A stretch of 64,000 nucleotides of DNA, from the NCBI GenBank assembly GCA_054601695.1, contig BAAHQB010000040.1, forward strand, positions 930,001 to 994,000. Reading direction: 5' to 3'. A program made the position numbers and the translations under genes. The DNA comes from Amorphochlora amoebiformis (lineage: Eukaryota; Cercozoa; Chlorarachniophyceae). Within the stretch, counting starts at the first letter, position 1. The number at the start of each line of letters is the position of its first letter. Shown here one piece after another: positions 1 through 31,477 of the stretch. A model generated the notes under the pieces. The model made no database searches. It had not been told where the DNA came from and worked only from the letters and a program-made list of their open reading frames with translations.

Positions 1-130
1 GGTGAGTGTGCGGGTGCTGGCGAGCGTGGTGAGTTGGGTGAGCGGAGAGAGCAAAGAGAGCGGAGAGTGAGAGAGCGAGAGAGAGCAAGAGAGGGAAAGA
101 GAGGGAAGGAGATTGGAGAGATATGTATGT
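1..130. repeat. GA-rich low-complexity tract
   Basis: Purine-rich sequence dominated by GAGA units and the edge of a longer tract cut by the window start. No coding signal was seen on the plus strand. Confidence 0.8.
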
Positions 131-150
131 AGAGATAGTGAAATGGATAC

Positions 151-199
151 CATCGATGCATATGGTGGGGCTTCTGCTATGTATTGGGCGATTAAGTTC
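151..199 (-). CDS. Possible gene I exon
   Basis: A strong acceptor (CCATTTTTTTCACAG) and a donor GTATCC bound 49 bp. Two frames are open, one reading [16 protein letters not shown] and the other [16 protein letters not shown]. The phase of the preceding exon favours the first. Confidence 0.4.
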
Positions 200-555
200 C
201 TGTGAAAAAAATGGATATGTGTATTTATGTATCTGCAATGCGTACACTGTATACATATTCATTATCTAGATTATTATCATTATTATATTGTTACCTATGT
301 ATAATATATATATACATACATATACATGCACATACATTAACATAATTTATTTGATTATTCGATATATTACTTGTAGTTGTCCATGTATGCGTATTTGGCG
401 TCGTCAGCCTTCGAATAAAATAGAAGGGTTAGCAACAGAACAGAGAGAAGAGAGAGAGCAAGAGAGAAAGAGAGAAAGAGAGAGAGAGATGAGAGAAATA
501 GAGGGATAGAGAGAGAGAGAGAAATAGAGGGATAGAGAGAGAAAAATAGAGGGAT

Positions 556-592
<37 letters not shown>

Positions 593-1372
593 GAAGAGAG
601 AGAGAGAGAGGGAGAGGAGAAAGAAATGGAGGAAGAGAGAGAGAGAAAAGAGTCATACAGTGAGAAAGAGAGAGAGCGAGAGGAGAGATAAAGAGGGAGA
701 GAGGGGAGAGAGGGGAGGGAGGGAGAGAGGGAGAGAGGGGAGAGAGGGGAGAGAGGAAGAGAGGGGAGAGAGGGAGAGAGATGAGAAAGTCAGTTACGAG
801 GAGAGATGTTTATGAAGGAAAGTGTTTAGGGATAGGGGTAGGGTTAGTTAGGGTTAGGGATAGGGTTAGGGATAGGGTTAGGGTCAGAAATAGGGTTAGG
901 GATAGGGTTAGGGTTAGTTAGGGTTAGGGATACGGTTAGGGCTGATTAGGGTTAGGGACAGGGTTAGGGCTAGTTAGGGTTAGGGATAGGGTTAAGGTTA
1001 GTTAGGGTTAGGTGAGTGATATGTGAAAGCTTGATATATTACTGCAAATACGGCGAAATTATGGATCCCAGCTTTGGCTGTTGTGAACTGGATGTGAATA
1101 ATATTTTATGTACATAAATATATATGTGTGTGTGTGTGTATACAATTAAATTATATGTATATAATACATGTTTACGTGTTTGTACATATGTGCCATACAC
1201 TTACAAATTTAAATTGTATTGTCATATATATATATATATTTATATATATATATATATTATATATATATATTTATATATGTAACCTTTACTGCAATCTTTT
1301 GTCCAGGTCCGACCTGTGCATGTGGCTCGGTACTGACCCTATTTGTAATATAGTTATATATATATATATATG

Positions 1373-1441
<69 letters not shown>

Positions 1442-2217
1442 GTATATATATATGCGTGTGTGTGTGTGTACCTTGGAGGAAACGGGAACTTTCCATTGGC
1501 CTATGTATATATTCAGAGTATAATATAAATATAATATATTTATATATATATATATATATATATATTCAATACTCTACATGTGAGTAATATTACATATATA
1601 TACATATATACATATATATATAGAACATTTATCACCTTATTCATCGATCGACTCGGGGTCTTTAAGTAGTTATGGCCACGTGTCCCAAACCATAGTAGAC
1701 TCATTGATATCAGAACGAGCATCTTGAAACTCTCAATCGAATCCCTATCGAACACCACATCAACATAATGCTGTCGATGACTATTAATGTCTCCGTATAT
1801 GTATAATTTTTGTCCGGGTTTAAGTATATCCCTTGTAGTTGTCTTTCTCAAGAACTGCTTTCGGTCCTCTTTTTAATCCCCTTTCCCTGAATCTTTCTTA
1901 GCCAAAAGTTCTCTAATCCTTGGAAATGCCCGTCTCTCTATCCCTAACCCTCACCCATTCCTCCAAACCACCCCCCAAACCAGAACCAAATCAGTTGGTC
2001 AATCCTTTCAATCTCACCATCTCCTACCTGGACACCCGGATCTCTTATTTCTACCTTACTCAACCACCCCTACAAAGCAAAACATGCATCTGACTCTCAT
2101 CCTCTCGAAGTTTTAGAAGCGTGAGAAAGCGATAATGTCCAGAAAAAAAAAGCAAGTCGCAAGGGATTGGTTCCGATACCGAGGGGTTTGATAGCTGCTG
2201 ATGGATCCAACTCGCAA
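151..2217 (-). CDS. Gene I: unrecognised multi-exon gene, partial model
   Basis: I do not recognise this protein. Six GC-richer islands on the minus strand have acceptor and donor sites and join in phase: 2180-2217 (phase 1 to 0), 2028-2069 (0 to 0), 1636-1854 (0 to 0), 1290-1338 (0 to 1), 1043-1077 (1 to 0) and 151-199. The longest piece is 73 codons and contains [11 protein letters not shown], then [15 protein letters not shown], then a hydrophobic stretch [12 protein letters not shown]. No domain name can be given. The start is not found: it lies above 2217, and an ATG at about 2100 could be used instead. The 3' end probably lies left of the window. A telomere-like tract sits in one intron. 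The model rests on phase consistency and codon texture only. Confidence 0.45.
421..800. repeat. (GA)n polypurine tract
   Basis: About 380 bp of GAGAGA with interruptions such as AAATAGAGGGATAGAGAG. The plus strand is polypurine and the minus strand polypyrimidine. Ser-Leu translations of it are not genes. Confidence 0.9.
835..1012 (+). repeat. Interstitial telomere-like TTAGGG tract
   Basis: TTAGGG repeats mixed with the variants GATAGGG and TTAGTTAGGG, G-rich on the plus strand. The degenerate spacing shows it is internal and not a chromosome end. Confidence 0.9.
1043..1077 (-). CDS. Gene I exon (phase 1 to 0)
   Basis: The acceptor is TTCACAACAG and the donor GTAATA. It encodes [12 protein letters not shown] slightly longer exon from an upstream CAG is possible in another frame. 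Confidence 0.4.
1290..1338 (-). CDS. Gene I exon (phase 0 to 1)
   Basis: The acceptor is ACAAATAG and the donor GTAAAGG. It encodes [16 protein letters not shown], an island between two (TA)n tracts. Confidence 0.45.
1636..1854 (-). CDS. Gene I exon (phase 0 to 0, 73 codons)
   Basis: This is the longest non-repetitive coding island at this end. The acceptor is GAAAGCAG and the donor GTGATA. The frame is open throughout and unlike microsatellite translation, with mixed polar residues and then a hydrophobic block near the 3' end. Confidence 0.55.
2028..2069 (-). CDS. Gene I exon (phase 0 to 0)
   Basis: The acceptor follows a T-rich run (TGCTTTGTAG) and the donor is GTAGGAG. It encodes [15 protein letters not shown] donor GTAAGG inside the island is an alternative. 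Confidence 0.4.
2180..2217 (-). CDS. Gene I exon (phase 1 to 0)
   Basis: The acceptor reads GCCTACTAG and the donor GTATCGG. It encodes [12 protein letters not shown], in phase with the next island. Upstream exons were not resolved. Confidence 0.4.
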
Positions 2218-3004
2218 CTAGTAGGCAGTGCAGCTCGGAGCAGAGGTTTGTTTGCGTTGTTTCTCTCCTAGCTCGATTAAATTTAGCTCAGAGTCTCAGG
2301 CGCGTGTCTAGCACGTTCTGATAATATTGGGGGAAATCACCCAATTTGCTAGCATTGGGGGATACCGTTACTTTTTAGTTATAGGTCATGAAATTGAGGA
2401 ATTTTGTGAGACGTTTCAGTTATGAAGATGAAAAATCATGAAATGGCCGACAGGTTAATAATGAATAAGAACCTTTCTTTTTCCCTGATATTATTATGAC
2501 AGCTTGATAAACTCTAAGCACGGTTGTTATTTCATTTCTTAAAACTGTTAATGAGTTTTAAGAATTAATATCCTCAAGTTGGATTTTGCCCGTTAGTAAC
2601 ATCCAGCAACGGTCAGTGGCGGATTCATGTGCACCCAACTTGACCCAAGCGAGAGGGTTGTGACCACCGAGCCATTAATTGCATCGAAAGTCGAACCCTA
2701 CTCAGTTTCCAACAAACGGAACCAAACTCAGCACCAAGCTTTCAATATTGCGTTACGCTAACCCGCCGGTTTCCATTGACACGTGTCTCCGCACAAAGTG
2801 GACACGTGTCGGATGGACATACTCATGATATGAGTATCCCTATTGAAGGCCTTTATATTATATATACAAGGTATAATCGTATCCCATTACAAGTGTATGC
2901 CATGATATCATCAAGTTGTCCAGTATCTTCCCTCTCTGAGCGCGAAAATGCCCAAAATGCCCAGTTCCAAATCTTTTCGGCCAGAAATTTGAATTCGAAT
3001 TTGA
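2218..3004. other. Non-repetitive region, no gene resolved
   Basis: Mixed-composition sequence without long microsatellites. It lies between the minus-strand gene I and a plus-strand ORF and probably holds divergent promoters. A TATATAA-like motif occurs near 2860. I could not assign an exon. Confidence 0.4.
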
Positions 3005-3136
3005 ATGGGTTTGATGGTCGCAGGCATTCTGTGTATCTTTGCTTTAGCCGTCGGCACGTGCAAGGCGCAAGATATGCCTCATGATACTAATTTTCACTTG
3101 AAACAACCCCCTGTTAAAACAGTGAATGTTGCATAA
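3005..3136 (+). CDS. Short secreted-type ORF or first exon with signal peptide
   Basis: A 43-codon ORF starts at an ATG overlapped by an in-frame TGA, so this is the first possible start. Residues 1-21 form a classical signal peptide: MGLMVAGILCIFALAVG, then a small-residue cleavage site near TCKA-Q. The mature part is short and polar (HDTNFHLKQPP). It either ends at the TAA at 3134 or splices at ACA|GTGAAT (3125), which is a phase-0 donor like those used elsewhere in this window. No downstream exon was found. The product is unknown. Confidence 0.45.
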   Translation: MGLMVAGILCIFALAVGTCKAQDMPHDTNFHLKQPPVKTVNVA

Positions 3137-3205
3137 ATATATCTTAAATCTCAGTGATTTGTACTATATGTATGTATTCATATTATATCAAATGTATATA
3201 TAGAT

Positions 3206-3253
<48 letters not shown>

Positions 3254-3786
3254 CTTGTACTTACGCACCTTAAATAGATACATATGTAAGCATAACATAT
3301 GTACATTGGTTCTCATTGTATACGTGATACTTGTCGTGATACATATGTGAGCATAGCATATATACTTCTCATACGTATACATGATACATATGTGCGCATA
3401 AAGTAATTGTATTGTTATCATATGTACACATGTGACAGTGAGCATAGCTGCATAAGGTATGTATGTATATCTCAGTTATCATATATACACACAATACATA
3501 TGTGAGAATAAGGTGATTGTTATCATATGTATACATGGTACATATGTGAGCATAAGATATGTGAAACTCTGCTATTATATGTTTTCATACAATATGCATG
3601 TAAGGCCGCTACGATTACACATAGGGTTTGGTTATATATACATATACATATATATATATATATATATGTACACATGTGGACATATACATATATATATATA
3701 TATATGTATGTATAGTAATATATATATAGTATATACTATATACTATATAGATATATACATACACATGTATGTATGTAAGAGAGTCC

Positions 3787-3890
3787 GTGAGTAAGTTAGA
3801 CCTTTGTAAATTATGCACCCCCAACATACTCACTGTCAAAACACCCCACAAATGATCTGTCAAGACATCCCACGTCTTGACTGTATACTT
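3787..3890 (+). repeat. Isolated copy of the 24-bp dyad satellite
   Basis: It carries the signature GAGTAAGTTAGACCTTTGTAA followed by CTGTCAAGACATCCCACG and then TCTTGACTG. These are the same units that make the large array at 56605-58195, about 53 kb away. Confidence 0.85.
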
Positions 3891-4640
3891 CATGCAAGCT
3901 TACTATCGTAGTATAAGTACGGATACATATGAGTCTGATGTTACCCTAGAGACTTGCTGAAAGAATTGACTACCCGACCGAGTTGCAAAGCTATCTAGGC
4001 TATTATTAGTAGGACGAAGAATAAAATAAAGGGATATGAAAGTTGCCAATCAATGTAGATCGACATTAGCTAGCTACTAATACCAGGGACGTAATGTTAT
4101 CATTATCTAGATTATTATGTCTCTTGTCCAATTCAAAACGCTCTTATTACTGAGTATTATTACTGATTTACTGAGTTACCTAGGTTATGGTGACTGCATC
4201 TAGTGCTTCATGCATGATAATTCATCATCGTAGGATTTCAATTAATTCTATCAGATCATAGTGTCTAGTACTGATTTATGTATTATATATACTAGATAGT
4301 ACTCGGACCGTACACTGGAGTGGAGAAACTCTAGAAGCTGGAGATTTAAAATATTTGACTCGGGCATTTCATGAATGATATGATTTGAATCATCTATCGT
4401 GGTTGTAACTTAAGTTCGATATTCGCGTGCGGAAAACGGAAAACGTACTATGATTCCACGAGTTAATTACTACACCGAAGTTTATACAGGCTAACAATAA
4501 GCCTTATATAACCTATATCTACTAGCTCCTTAGGGTCTACACAGATATTGTCCAAGATATTTTGGAGAGACTATGGCTAGTGGAGTAGGATATATCTGGT
4601 ATACATCATCAAAACAAAGTAAGTAATATACACACACACG
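3891..4640. other. Non-repetitive intergenic sequence
   Basis: Balanced composition, rich in CTAG and TAGCTAG tetramers, with no open coding island that joins to another. It has the same texture as 12090-12900. Confidence 0.5.
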
Positions 4641-4659
4641 CACATATATATACATATAC

Positions 4660-4699
<40 letters not shown>

Positions 4700-4725
4700 C
4701 ATGTACCTTGATCAAAGCTTGTTGA

Positions 4726-5160
4726 AGTCTAAAGCGAGTATAATGCTCCCTAACACCTGTTTTACCGTAATCAGTATGTATTTATATATATACGCATTAT
4801 GTACTTGAGTATATACTAGATATAACTAGTCAGTATGTCTTTACATACGCATTACGTACTTGAGTATATAACACCTGTTTTACCATAGTCAGTATGTATT
4901 CATATACGCATTACGTAATTGAGAATATAACCCTGTTTTACTGTAGTCAGTATGTATTTATATACACATTACGTACTTGAGCACATAACACCTGTTTTAC
5001 CGTAATCAGTATGTATTTATTTATATACGCATTACGTACTTGAGTATATAACACCTACCGTATGTATTTATATACGCATTACGTACTTGAGTATATAACA
5101 CCTGTTTTACCGTAATCAGTATGTATTTATACGAATTACGTACTTGAGTATATATGCTTT
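4726..5160 (+). repeat. Tandem array of about 60 bp, roughly 7 copies
   Basis: The unit contains CACCTGTTTTACCGTAATCAG then TATGTATTTATATACGCATTACGTACTTGAG. The edge TTTTACCGTAATCAG looks like a splice acceptor, so this may be an exon-edge array whose exon I did not find. Confidence 0.8.
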
Positions 5161-5202
5161 ACACTACGATATATATATATATATATATATGTATATATCT
5201 AT

Positions 5203-5244
<42 letters not shown>

Positions 5245-5274
5245 TACAGTCAGCATAAGTACAAGATACACACA

Positions 5275-5329
<55 letters not shown>

Positions 5330-5383
5330 CATATATACAGGTTTTATGCACAGTATGTGTATCGTATCACGCACATATGTATG

Positions 5384-5425
<42 letters not shown>

Positions 5426-5494
5426 GTATATTTGTGCATATGTATGTATGTATATGTATGTATGTATGTATGTGTATGTATGTACATGTATATT

Positions 5495-5531
<37 letters not shown>

Positions 5532-5766
5532 GTGTGTACGTATATATGTGTATACACATATATATTCAATACGAATACCATTAGCTTAGCGATACAGCAT
5601 ACCACTAAAACTTCATGATTATGTTCAGACCCACTTCGCTTGCACCTTATAGACCATCGTCAATCAACCTATACACATCTTTTTCGAATTCGAGAAAATT
5701 CCGTGATCTATCTGGATTTTCGAGAATCTTCGAGAATCGGGACATTAGAGGGATGAGCGGTTTATT

Positions 5767-8785
<3,019 letters not shown>

Positions 8786-9042
8786 CTAATTAGGTAAGTT
8801 TATTTGGTTGGGATGTGTTTTTATGTTTCAAGAGGTCGTGTGAAGGTGAGCATGGTTGGATTTGCACAAATTGACTTGTTCTGTTCGGTTTTCAGTCAGA
8901 GCGGCTCGAGTCTAGAATATGCGATTGTTCCTATTGTCTCTGTTTTTAGATTTTCTCATATGTTTTGTATATGTGTGTATGTTATTCATAGGTATAAAAA
9001 TATATAATCTGTAAAGAAATGCATATATTCAAGTAGAAAATC

Positions 9043-9324
9043 ATGGTACCCCATCTCGTATTCTTTCTCGCCCTCGCCAAGCCAGCCTACACAGCCTGGC
9101 GCGATGCAACGAACGCAGCATTCAGCTTTCCACTGAACGCAAGATCTGACACTTCTGACCTTCCGACCAAGGACTTCGTTCCGAAAACGGACTTCGTTCC
9201 GAACAATAACTTTGTTCCGAACAAGGACTTCATTTCGAACAAGGACTTCGTACTGAATAACAGTCGCAGCGAGAAGGAGAGTTCTCTCCCGGATGGAAAA
9301 AGCGCTGGGATTTTCAATTTGAAT
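9043..9324 (+). CDS. Repeat protein exon 1 (signal peptide)
   Basis: ATG to a perfect donor GTAAGTACG, 94 codons, phase 0 out. Signal peptide residues 1-18, then repeats around DFVP-(N/K), then a Ser/Glu-rich tail ending FNLN. The ATG is the first in frame. Confidence 0.8.
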
Positions 9325-9436
9325 GTAAGTACGTTTGAAATTGGGGGAGGGGAATGGGGAGAAGACGATATGGAGGACTTAAGAGAGTAAAATTGGATCA
9401 TTTCAAATTGCGTGTTTTTAAGATCTGTGTACATGC

Positions 9437-9479
<43 letters not shown>

Positions 9480-9553
9480 AATATATATATACATATATAT
9501 GTATATATATAATATTATAAAATATATATATGTATGTGTATACGTATATATAC

Positions 9554-9596
<43 letters not shown>

Positions 9597-9623
9597 TATA
9601 TATGTATAAAGATACATATCTAT

Positions 9624-9656
<33 letters not shown>

Positions 9657-9748
9657 TATATATATATGTGTATGTATGTATGTATATATGTACAGACATA
9701 CATATATATTCAAATAAGTATATGTGTACAGTTGTATATACATATATT

Positions 9749-9793
<45 letters not shown>

Positions 9794-10425
9794 ATATAAT
9801 ATTAAAAATGTGTTGAACCCTCTGTGAATCTTATGAGAAGAGTATCGTGATAAATTTTGAACATACACATCATCTCTGTACACATATATGCACAGAACAA
9901 CTTAGCTCATATAATACATTTTCTTGCATACATGTAAACAAACTACATAATAATTTATAAGTTATACTTACAACCAGGACTCCCAAAGATTGGACAAATC
10001 GATCTCTTCGAAAAAGTCTGAAAGTAAGACGCACGAGGAGTCTAAACATCCGACGACATCCCCGACGGTCCATCTCTCGTCGAATAATCTCTCGTCGAAT
10101 ATAGAGTCTATGTATCCGACGTCGTATCCGACGACGTATCCGACGACGTATCCGACGACGTATCCGACGACGTATCCGACGACGTATCCGACGACGTATC
10201 CGACGACGTATCCGACGACGTTTCGTTCGAAACCTTCTCAGTATCCGACTACGTTCTTGAGCACTGAGAAGAATTCCTCAATCCCCACGGTAGATATAGA
10301 CGTTACGATGTACCCCACGCCGAGTCTGTCGTCTTCTACTATGGTTGGTTCTAAATGTTGGTTCTAAATGTACATACGTGTATGTATGTATAAAATATGT
10401 ATATATTCTGTATATATATACACAT

Positions 10426-10467
<42 letters not shown>

Positions 10468-10627
10468 ATGTATGTATGTACATATGTGCACTCAATACAC
10501 ATGTTGCGTGTAAGACATCATGGATTATGTTATATATATTTATATATATGTATGTATGTATGTATGTATACATATATATACACTCATATACGTATGTATT
10601 TAAAATATTTTGAATATATATGTATAC

Positions 10628-10671
<44 letters not shown>

Positions 10672-11676
10672 ATATATGTTCGTGTATGTATATATATATA
10701 TATATGTATTTACATATATATTTATGTATATACATGTATATGTGAGTATATTGAAATACATTACGCACTATGTGTATTAATATGTTACGCACTGCGTATC
10801 TTATGACGAGTACACTATTTTGATGCATTCTCTACATACACATAAACTCTGTACATATATACACAGAACATCTTGATTCATACAGTACACTTTATTGCAC
10901 ACATGTACACAAACTACATAGCCATTTATTATTATAAGTTATACTTACAACCAGGACTCCCAAAGACTTGATAAAGTGATCTCCTCGAAAGACCCTCAAA
11001 GCAAGATGCCCTTGAGCGAGTCTATGTATGCGACGACATCCCCGACGCTTTATCTCTCGTCAAACATAGAGTCTGAGTATCCGACGACGTATCCAACGAG
11101 GTTTCTGACGACGTATCCGACGAGGTATCTGACGACGTATCCGACGAGGTATCTGACGACGTATCCGACGAGGTATCTGACGACGTATCCGACGAGGTAT
11201 CTGACGACGTATCCGACGAGGTATCTGACGACGTATCCGACGAGGTATCTGACGACGTATCCGACGACGTATTCGACGACGTTTCGTTCGAAACCTTCTC
11301 AGTATCCGACGACGTTTCGTTCGAAACCTTCTCAGTATCCGACTATATTTTTGAGCACAGAGAAGACTTCCTTAAGCCCTACAGTAGATAGATTCGTTAC
11401 GATGTACCCCACGCCAAGTCTGTCGTCTTCTATTATGGTTGGTTCTAAATATACATACGTATATGCATGTGTATCATGTATATATATATATATATATATG
11501 TGTATGTGTATATATATGTGTGTGTGTTGTGTGTGTGTGTCTGTGTGTGATACATATGTGTGCTCAATGCACATAATACTTCTAAGATATTATGAAATAA
11601 TGTACTAAGGCTTTATATACATACATATATATGTATATATATTGTATATTTATATATAAAAATATAGTGTGTTTAT

Positions 11677-11707
<31 letters not shown>

Positions 11708-11714
11708 TACCTGC

Positions 11715-11752
<38 letters not shown>

Positions 11753-11889
11753 TCATGATGCGTTATATATGTTAAAAGAAATCTATTTTAAGATGTGGTA
11801 TGCTGAGGCCTGTGACCATTTTGATGCACATACACGCATACAGTTTGACAATATTATTGCAATATATATATATATATATATATATATAG

Positions 11890-11940
<51 letters not shown>

Positions 11941-11958
11941 ATATGTAAGTATATGTAT

Positions 11959-11992
<34 letters not shown>

Positions 11993-12047
11993 GTTTGAAT
12001 TATATGTCATATATACATTCCAGAAAAGTGATGATTCATCACAATAA
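9043..12047 (+). CDS. Secreted or surface repeat protein with duplicated exon
   Basis: Four phase-0 exons: 9043-9324, 9978-10343, 10955-11437 and probably 12024-12047, giving about 384 residues. Exon 1 begins with a signal peptide ([18 protein letters not shown]) and carries degenerate repeats of the type DFVPN/KD. Exons 2 and 3 are tandem duplicates; each has a Ser/Lys-rich start (DSQRLDK), a Tyr-Pro-Thr-Thr repeat and a conserved end (YPTPSLSSS). Thr/Ser/Pro-rich repeats of this kind are typical of O-glycosylated wall or surface proteins. I infer export but can name no family. The last exon is uncertain: the same acceptor at 12024 also opens a frame into gene H. Head-to-head with gene G. 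Confidence 0.7.
9978..10343 (+). CDS. Repeat protein exon 2 (first duplicate)
   Basis: The acceptor is TATACTTACAACCAG and the donor ATG|GTTGGT. 122 codons, phase 0 to 0. Only this frame is open. It contains about eight consecutive YPTT units built on a 12-bp repeat. Confidence 0.75.
10955..11437 (+). CDS. Repeat protein exon 3 (second duplicate)
   Basis: Acceptor and donor are the same as in exon 2. 161 codons, phase 0 to 0. Here the core is a 24-bp unit reading TTYPTRYL, so each copy has amplified its own repeat after the exon duplication. Confidence 0.75.
11438..12023 (+). repeat. Intron with remnant of a third exon-intron module
   Basis: Mostly (TA)n. Bases 11815-11855 (TTTTGATGCACATACACGC) match the intron stretch that precedes exon 3 near 10816, suggesting a third, exonless copy of the roughly 1-kb module. 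Confidence 0.5.
12024..12047 (+). CDS. Probable terminal exon of repeat protein
   Basis: The acceptor is TACATTCCAG. Phase 0 reads KSDDSSQ and stops at TAA. In phase 2 the same exon stays open and links to gene H, so the assignment is ambiguous. Confidence 0.4.
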   Translation, partial: KSDDSSQ

Positions 12048-12089
12048 CGAGTATGGCCAAGAGGTGGTTCTGGACAAGCAAAAACCTAG
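12031..12089 (+). CDS. Gene H exon 1 (phase 2 out)
   Basis: ATG lies 7 bases after an acceptor CAG. The donor is GTACTAG. It encodes [19 protein letters not shown]. Confidence 0.5.
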
Positions 12090-13319
12090 GTACTAGCTAG
12101 AAAGACGCTGACACCGAACAATTCAAATGTCGAATTGCACTTGGCATAGGGATAGGTTAGAATTTCTGAACTATCAATATTCTAGATTTTTATTCCAGTA
12201 GTGAAACTCTAGAAACTGTAGAAAACTTCCGGGGCTTGAAAACTGGAAGTTAGTCAAATGTACTATATAGATCTAGTCATGATCTACTTACTAGATTGCT
12301 TTGTATTCAGTATAAATTAAGTTATATTACTGTATGATCATCAGTCGGATACAGATAATTCATCATAGTTGACAGACTCTAGAGACTAGTCTGGATGCGC
12401 AGACCGAGTCAAATTCTAGTCGTACGGTTTCATAACATCTTTCAAAGCGCCATCAGCAGACTCTATGGTTTCGTACTAGCCTCTAGTAGCCTATCAGTCT
12501 AGTTCTACTAGCTAGCTCTACTCCAGCTGCAAGCTCTTAGAGTCTCCAGAAGCTATGTATCCCATGGCATACTGCGGTCCCGAACCGGTCAGGAACTCAG
12601 GCTCTAGAGTCTGAGACCTTCCGAGTCGCTAGCTAGCTAGCCTGGCTACATGTAGACAATAGAGACAGTGTCTTGTACGTCGATTAATTAAATGCTGTTA
12701 CTCAGGCTCAATATTCGGAGTGTAGGTTACTGCTGTCCAGCCTATCTAGACCGTGTAGCGTCCGAATGAGTGTGGACTTAACGGTACATGTACAGTTGTA
12801 GTACGGACACTAGTGACATGTACATGTACAATACCTGTAACTTAGTATTTTAATTGACAGTGAGTGGTACATGACAATGACATTGATATGAAATACAGTA
12901 GTGTATTGTACCAGCATAAAAAGTTATGTTGTCATGCAGAGTGATACGACACTTACACGGAGAGTGGCGTTCATATGTGTTTGGAGCGGGACTGGCGTCG
13001 TCTAACAGTCTCTTGGGGATCAGTTTCCGGCTGGGCCATTACAATGAGGAACGACCAGGGTCCACAGACTCAGCAAATGGCGAAGTAGAAATGCCATCAG
13101 AACTTGGTCAATATTTAAGTTCTGGGGTAGCATACAGTTGTATTTTGATCGGGACACGTTGATTAACAAAGAATTGACAATTTCCAGGCGAATAACATTC
13201 GTCAGAGACGCTTCAGAGCTCCAAAAGCAATATCGCAACCTTTCTCACGCGATAGCAACCGGTTGCTCACCTTCATTGTCGGTGCTCAAAGATTGAAACT
13301 TGATGCGATAGCTGGGTAA
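12031..13319 (+). CDS. Gene H: short gene with beta-strand-like sequence
   Basis: Three exons join in phase: 12031-12089 (from ATG; or from the acceptor at 12024), 12940-13126 (phase 2 to 0) and 13188-13319 with a TAA stop, about 125 residues. The sequence begins [19 protein letters not shown], then WRSYVFGAGLASSNSLLGIS, then RLLTFIVGAQRLKLDAIAG. Alternating hydrophobic residues suggest beta structure; I cannot name a family. The intron at 13127-13187 is only 61 nt, while the first is 850 nt of CTAG-rich sequence without (TA)n, unlike the neighbouring genes. If the phase-2 frame at 12024 is used, these exons would be the C-terminus of the repeat protein, provided its exon 3 ends in phase 2. 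Confidence 0.55.
12090..12939 (+). other. CTAG-rich intron of gene H
   Basis: 850 nt of balanced sequence unusually dense in CTAG, TCTAGA and TACATGTACA palindromes, with no microsatellite and no coding island I could place. Confidence 0.5.
12940..13126 (+). CDS. Gene H exon 2 (phase 2 to 0)
   Basis: The acceptor is TTGTCATGCAG and the donor GTAGCA. 62 codons open only in this phase; contains HGEWRSYVFGAGLASS and a Glu-rich loop. Confidence 0.6.
13188..13319 (+). CDS. Gene H terminal exon
   Basis: The acceptor is GACAATTTCCAG. 43 codons and TAA at 13317. The stop overlaps a donor-like GGTAAAC, so further exons cannot be excluded. Confidence 0.55.
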   Translation, partial: ANNIRQRRFRAPKAISQPFSRDSNRLLTFIVGAQRLKLDAIAG

Positions 13320-30414
<17,095 letters not shown>

Positions 30415-30613
30415 GTGAATTTGTATAGCATATTTGTATATTACAAATATCATTTATGTATAAATGTATATGGGTGAATATACTATATATATATATAATG
30501 TATACGTATATATATATATATACATATAATGCATATATATATATATGTATGATATATTGATGTGTATAACCAGTAAATATAATAAATATAAAGAATGCAA
30601 ACCTATGTATAAT

Positions 30614-30645
<32 letters not shown>

Positions 30646-30797
30646 TCATACATATATACATACATATATATATGTATATATATATATATATAGATATATA
30701 TATTTATATATGTATAGATATGTATAGATATATATAGATATATTTATGAATATATATGTATATATATATATATATTATATATACATATATATATATT

Positions 30798-30866
<69 letters not shown>

Positions 30867-30910
30867 CGTAAGTATATTTAATGCATGTACATGTGTATAT
30901 GTGTGGGTGA

Positions 30911-30954
<44 letters not shown>

Positions 30955-30977
30955 AATATATATATATATATGTATCC

Positions 30978-31039
<62 letters not shown>

Positions 31040-31070
31040 TTATATATATATATATATTTTATAATATATA

Positions 31071-31123
<53 letters not shown>

Positions 31124-31130
31124 AATACTC

Positions 31131-31188
<58 letters not shown>

Positions 31189-31477
31189 CTTTACACACAC
31201 ATACATATATTTCATATACATACACATACATATATATTTCTCACACACACACACATATATATAAATATATATATATATAATATCTAGACGTATACATATA
31301 TTTTTATGTATGGATTAATTTATACATAATCATTCATACTCCAAATCTCAATCGTATTTATACACACCCAGCCCTCCCTCTCTCCCTCTCATCCCAAACG
31401 ATCTCTCAGCACCCAGAAACCTTTGGGAATTCTCGGAATCCAAAATCGATTCCGGAAAGTTCTGGGAATTCTTCCAG

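Noticed and set aside
5159-5605. Long Tyr-Ile-rich open frames here and throughout the window
   Set aside because: They are translations of (TA)n, (TG)n and (ATGT)n microsatellites, open in several frames on both strands.
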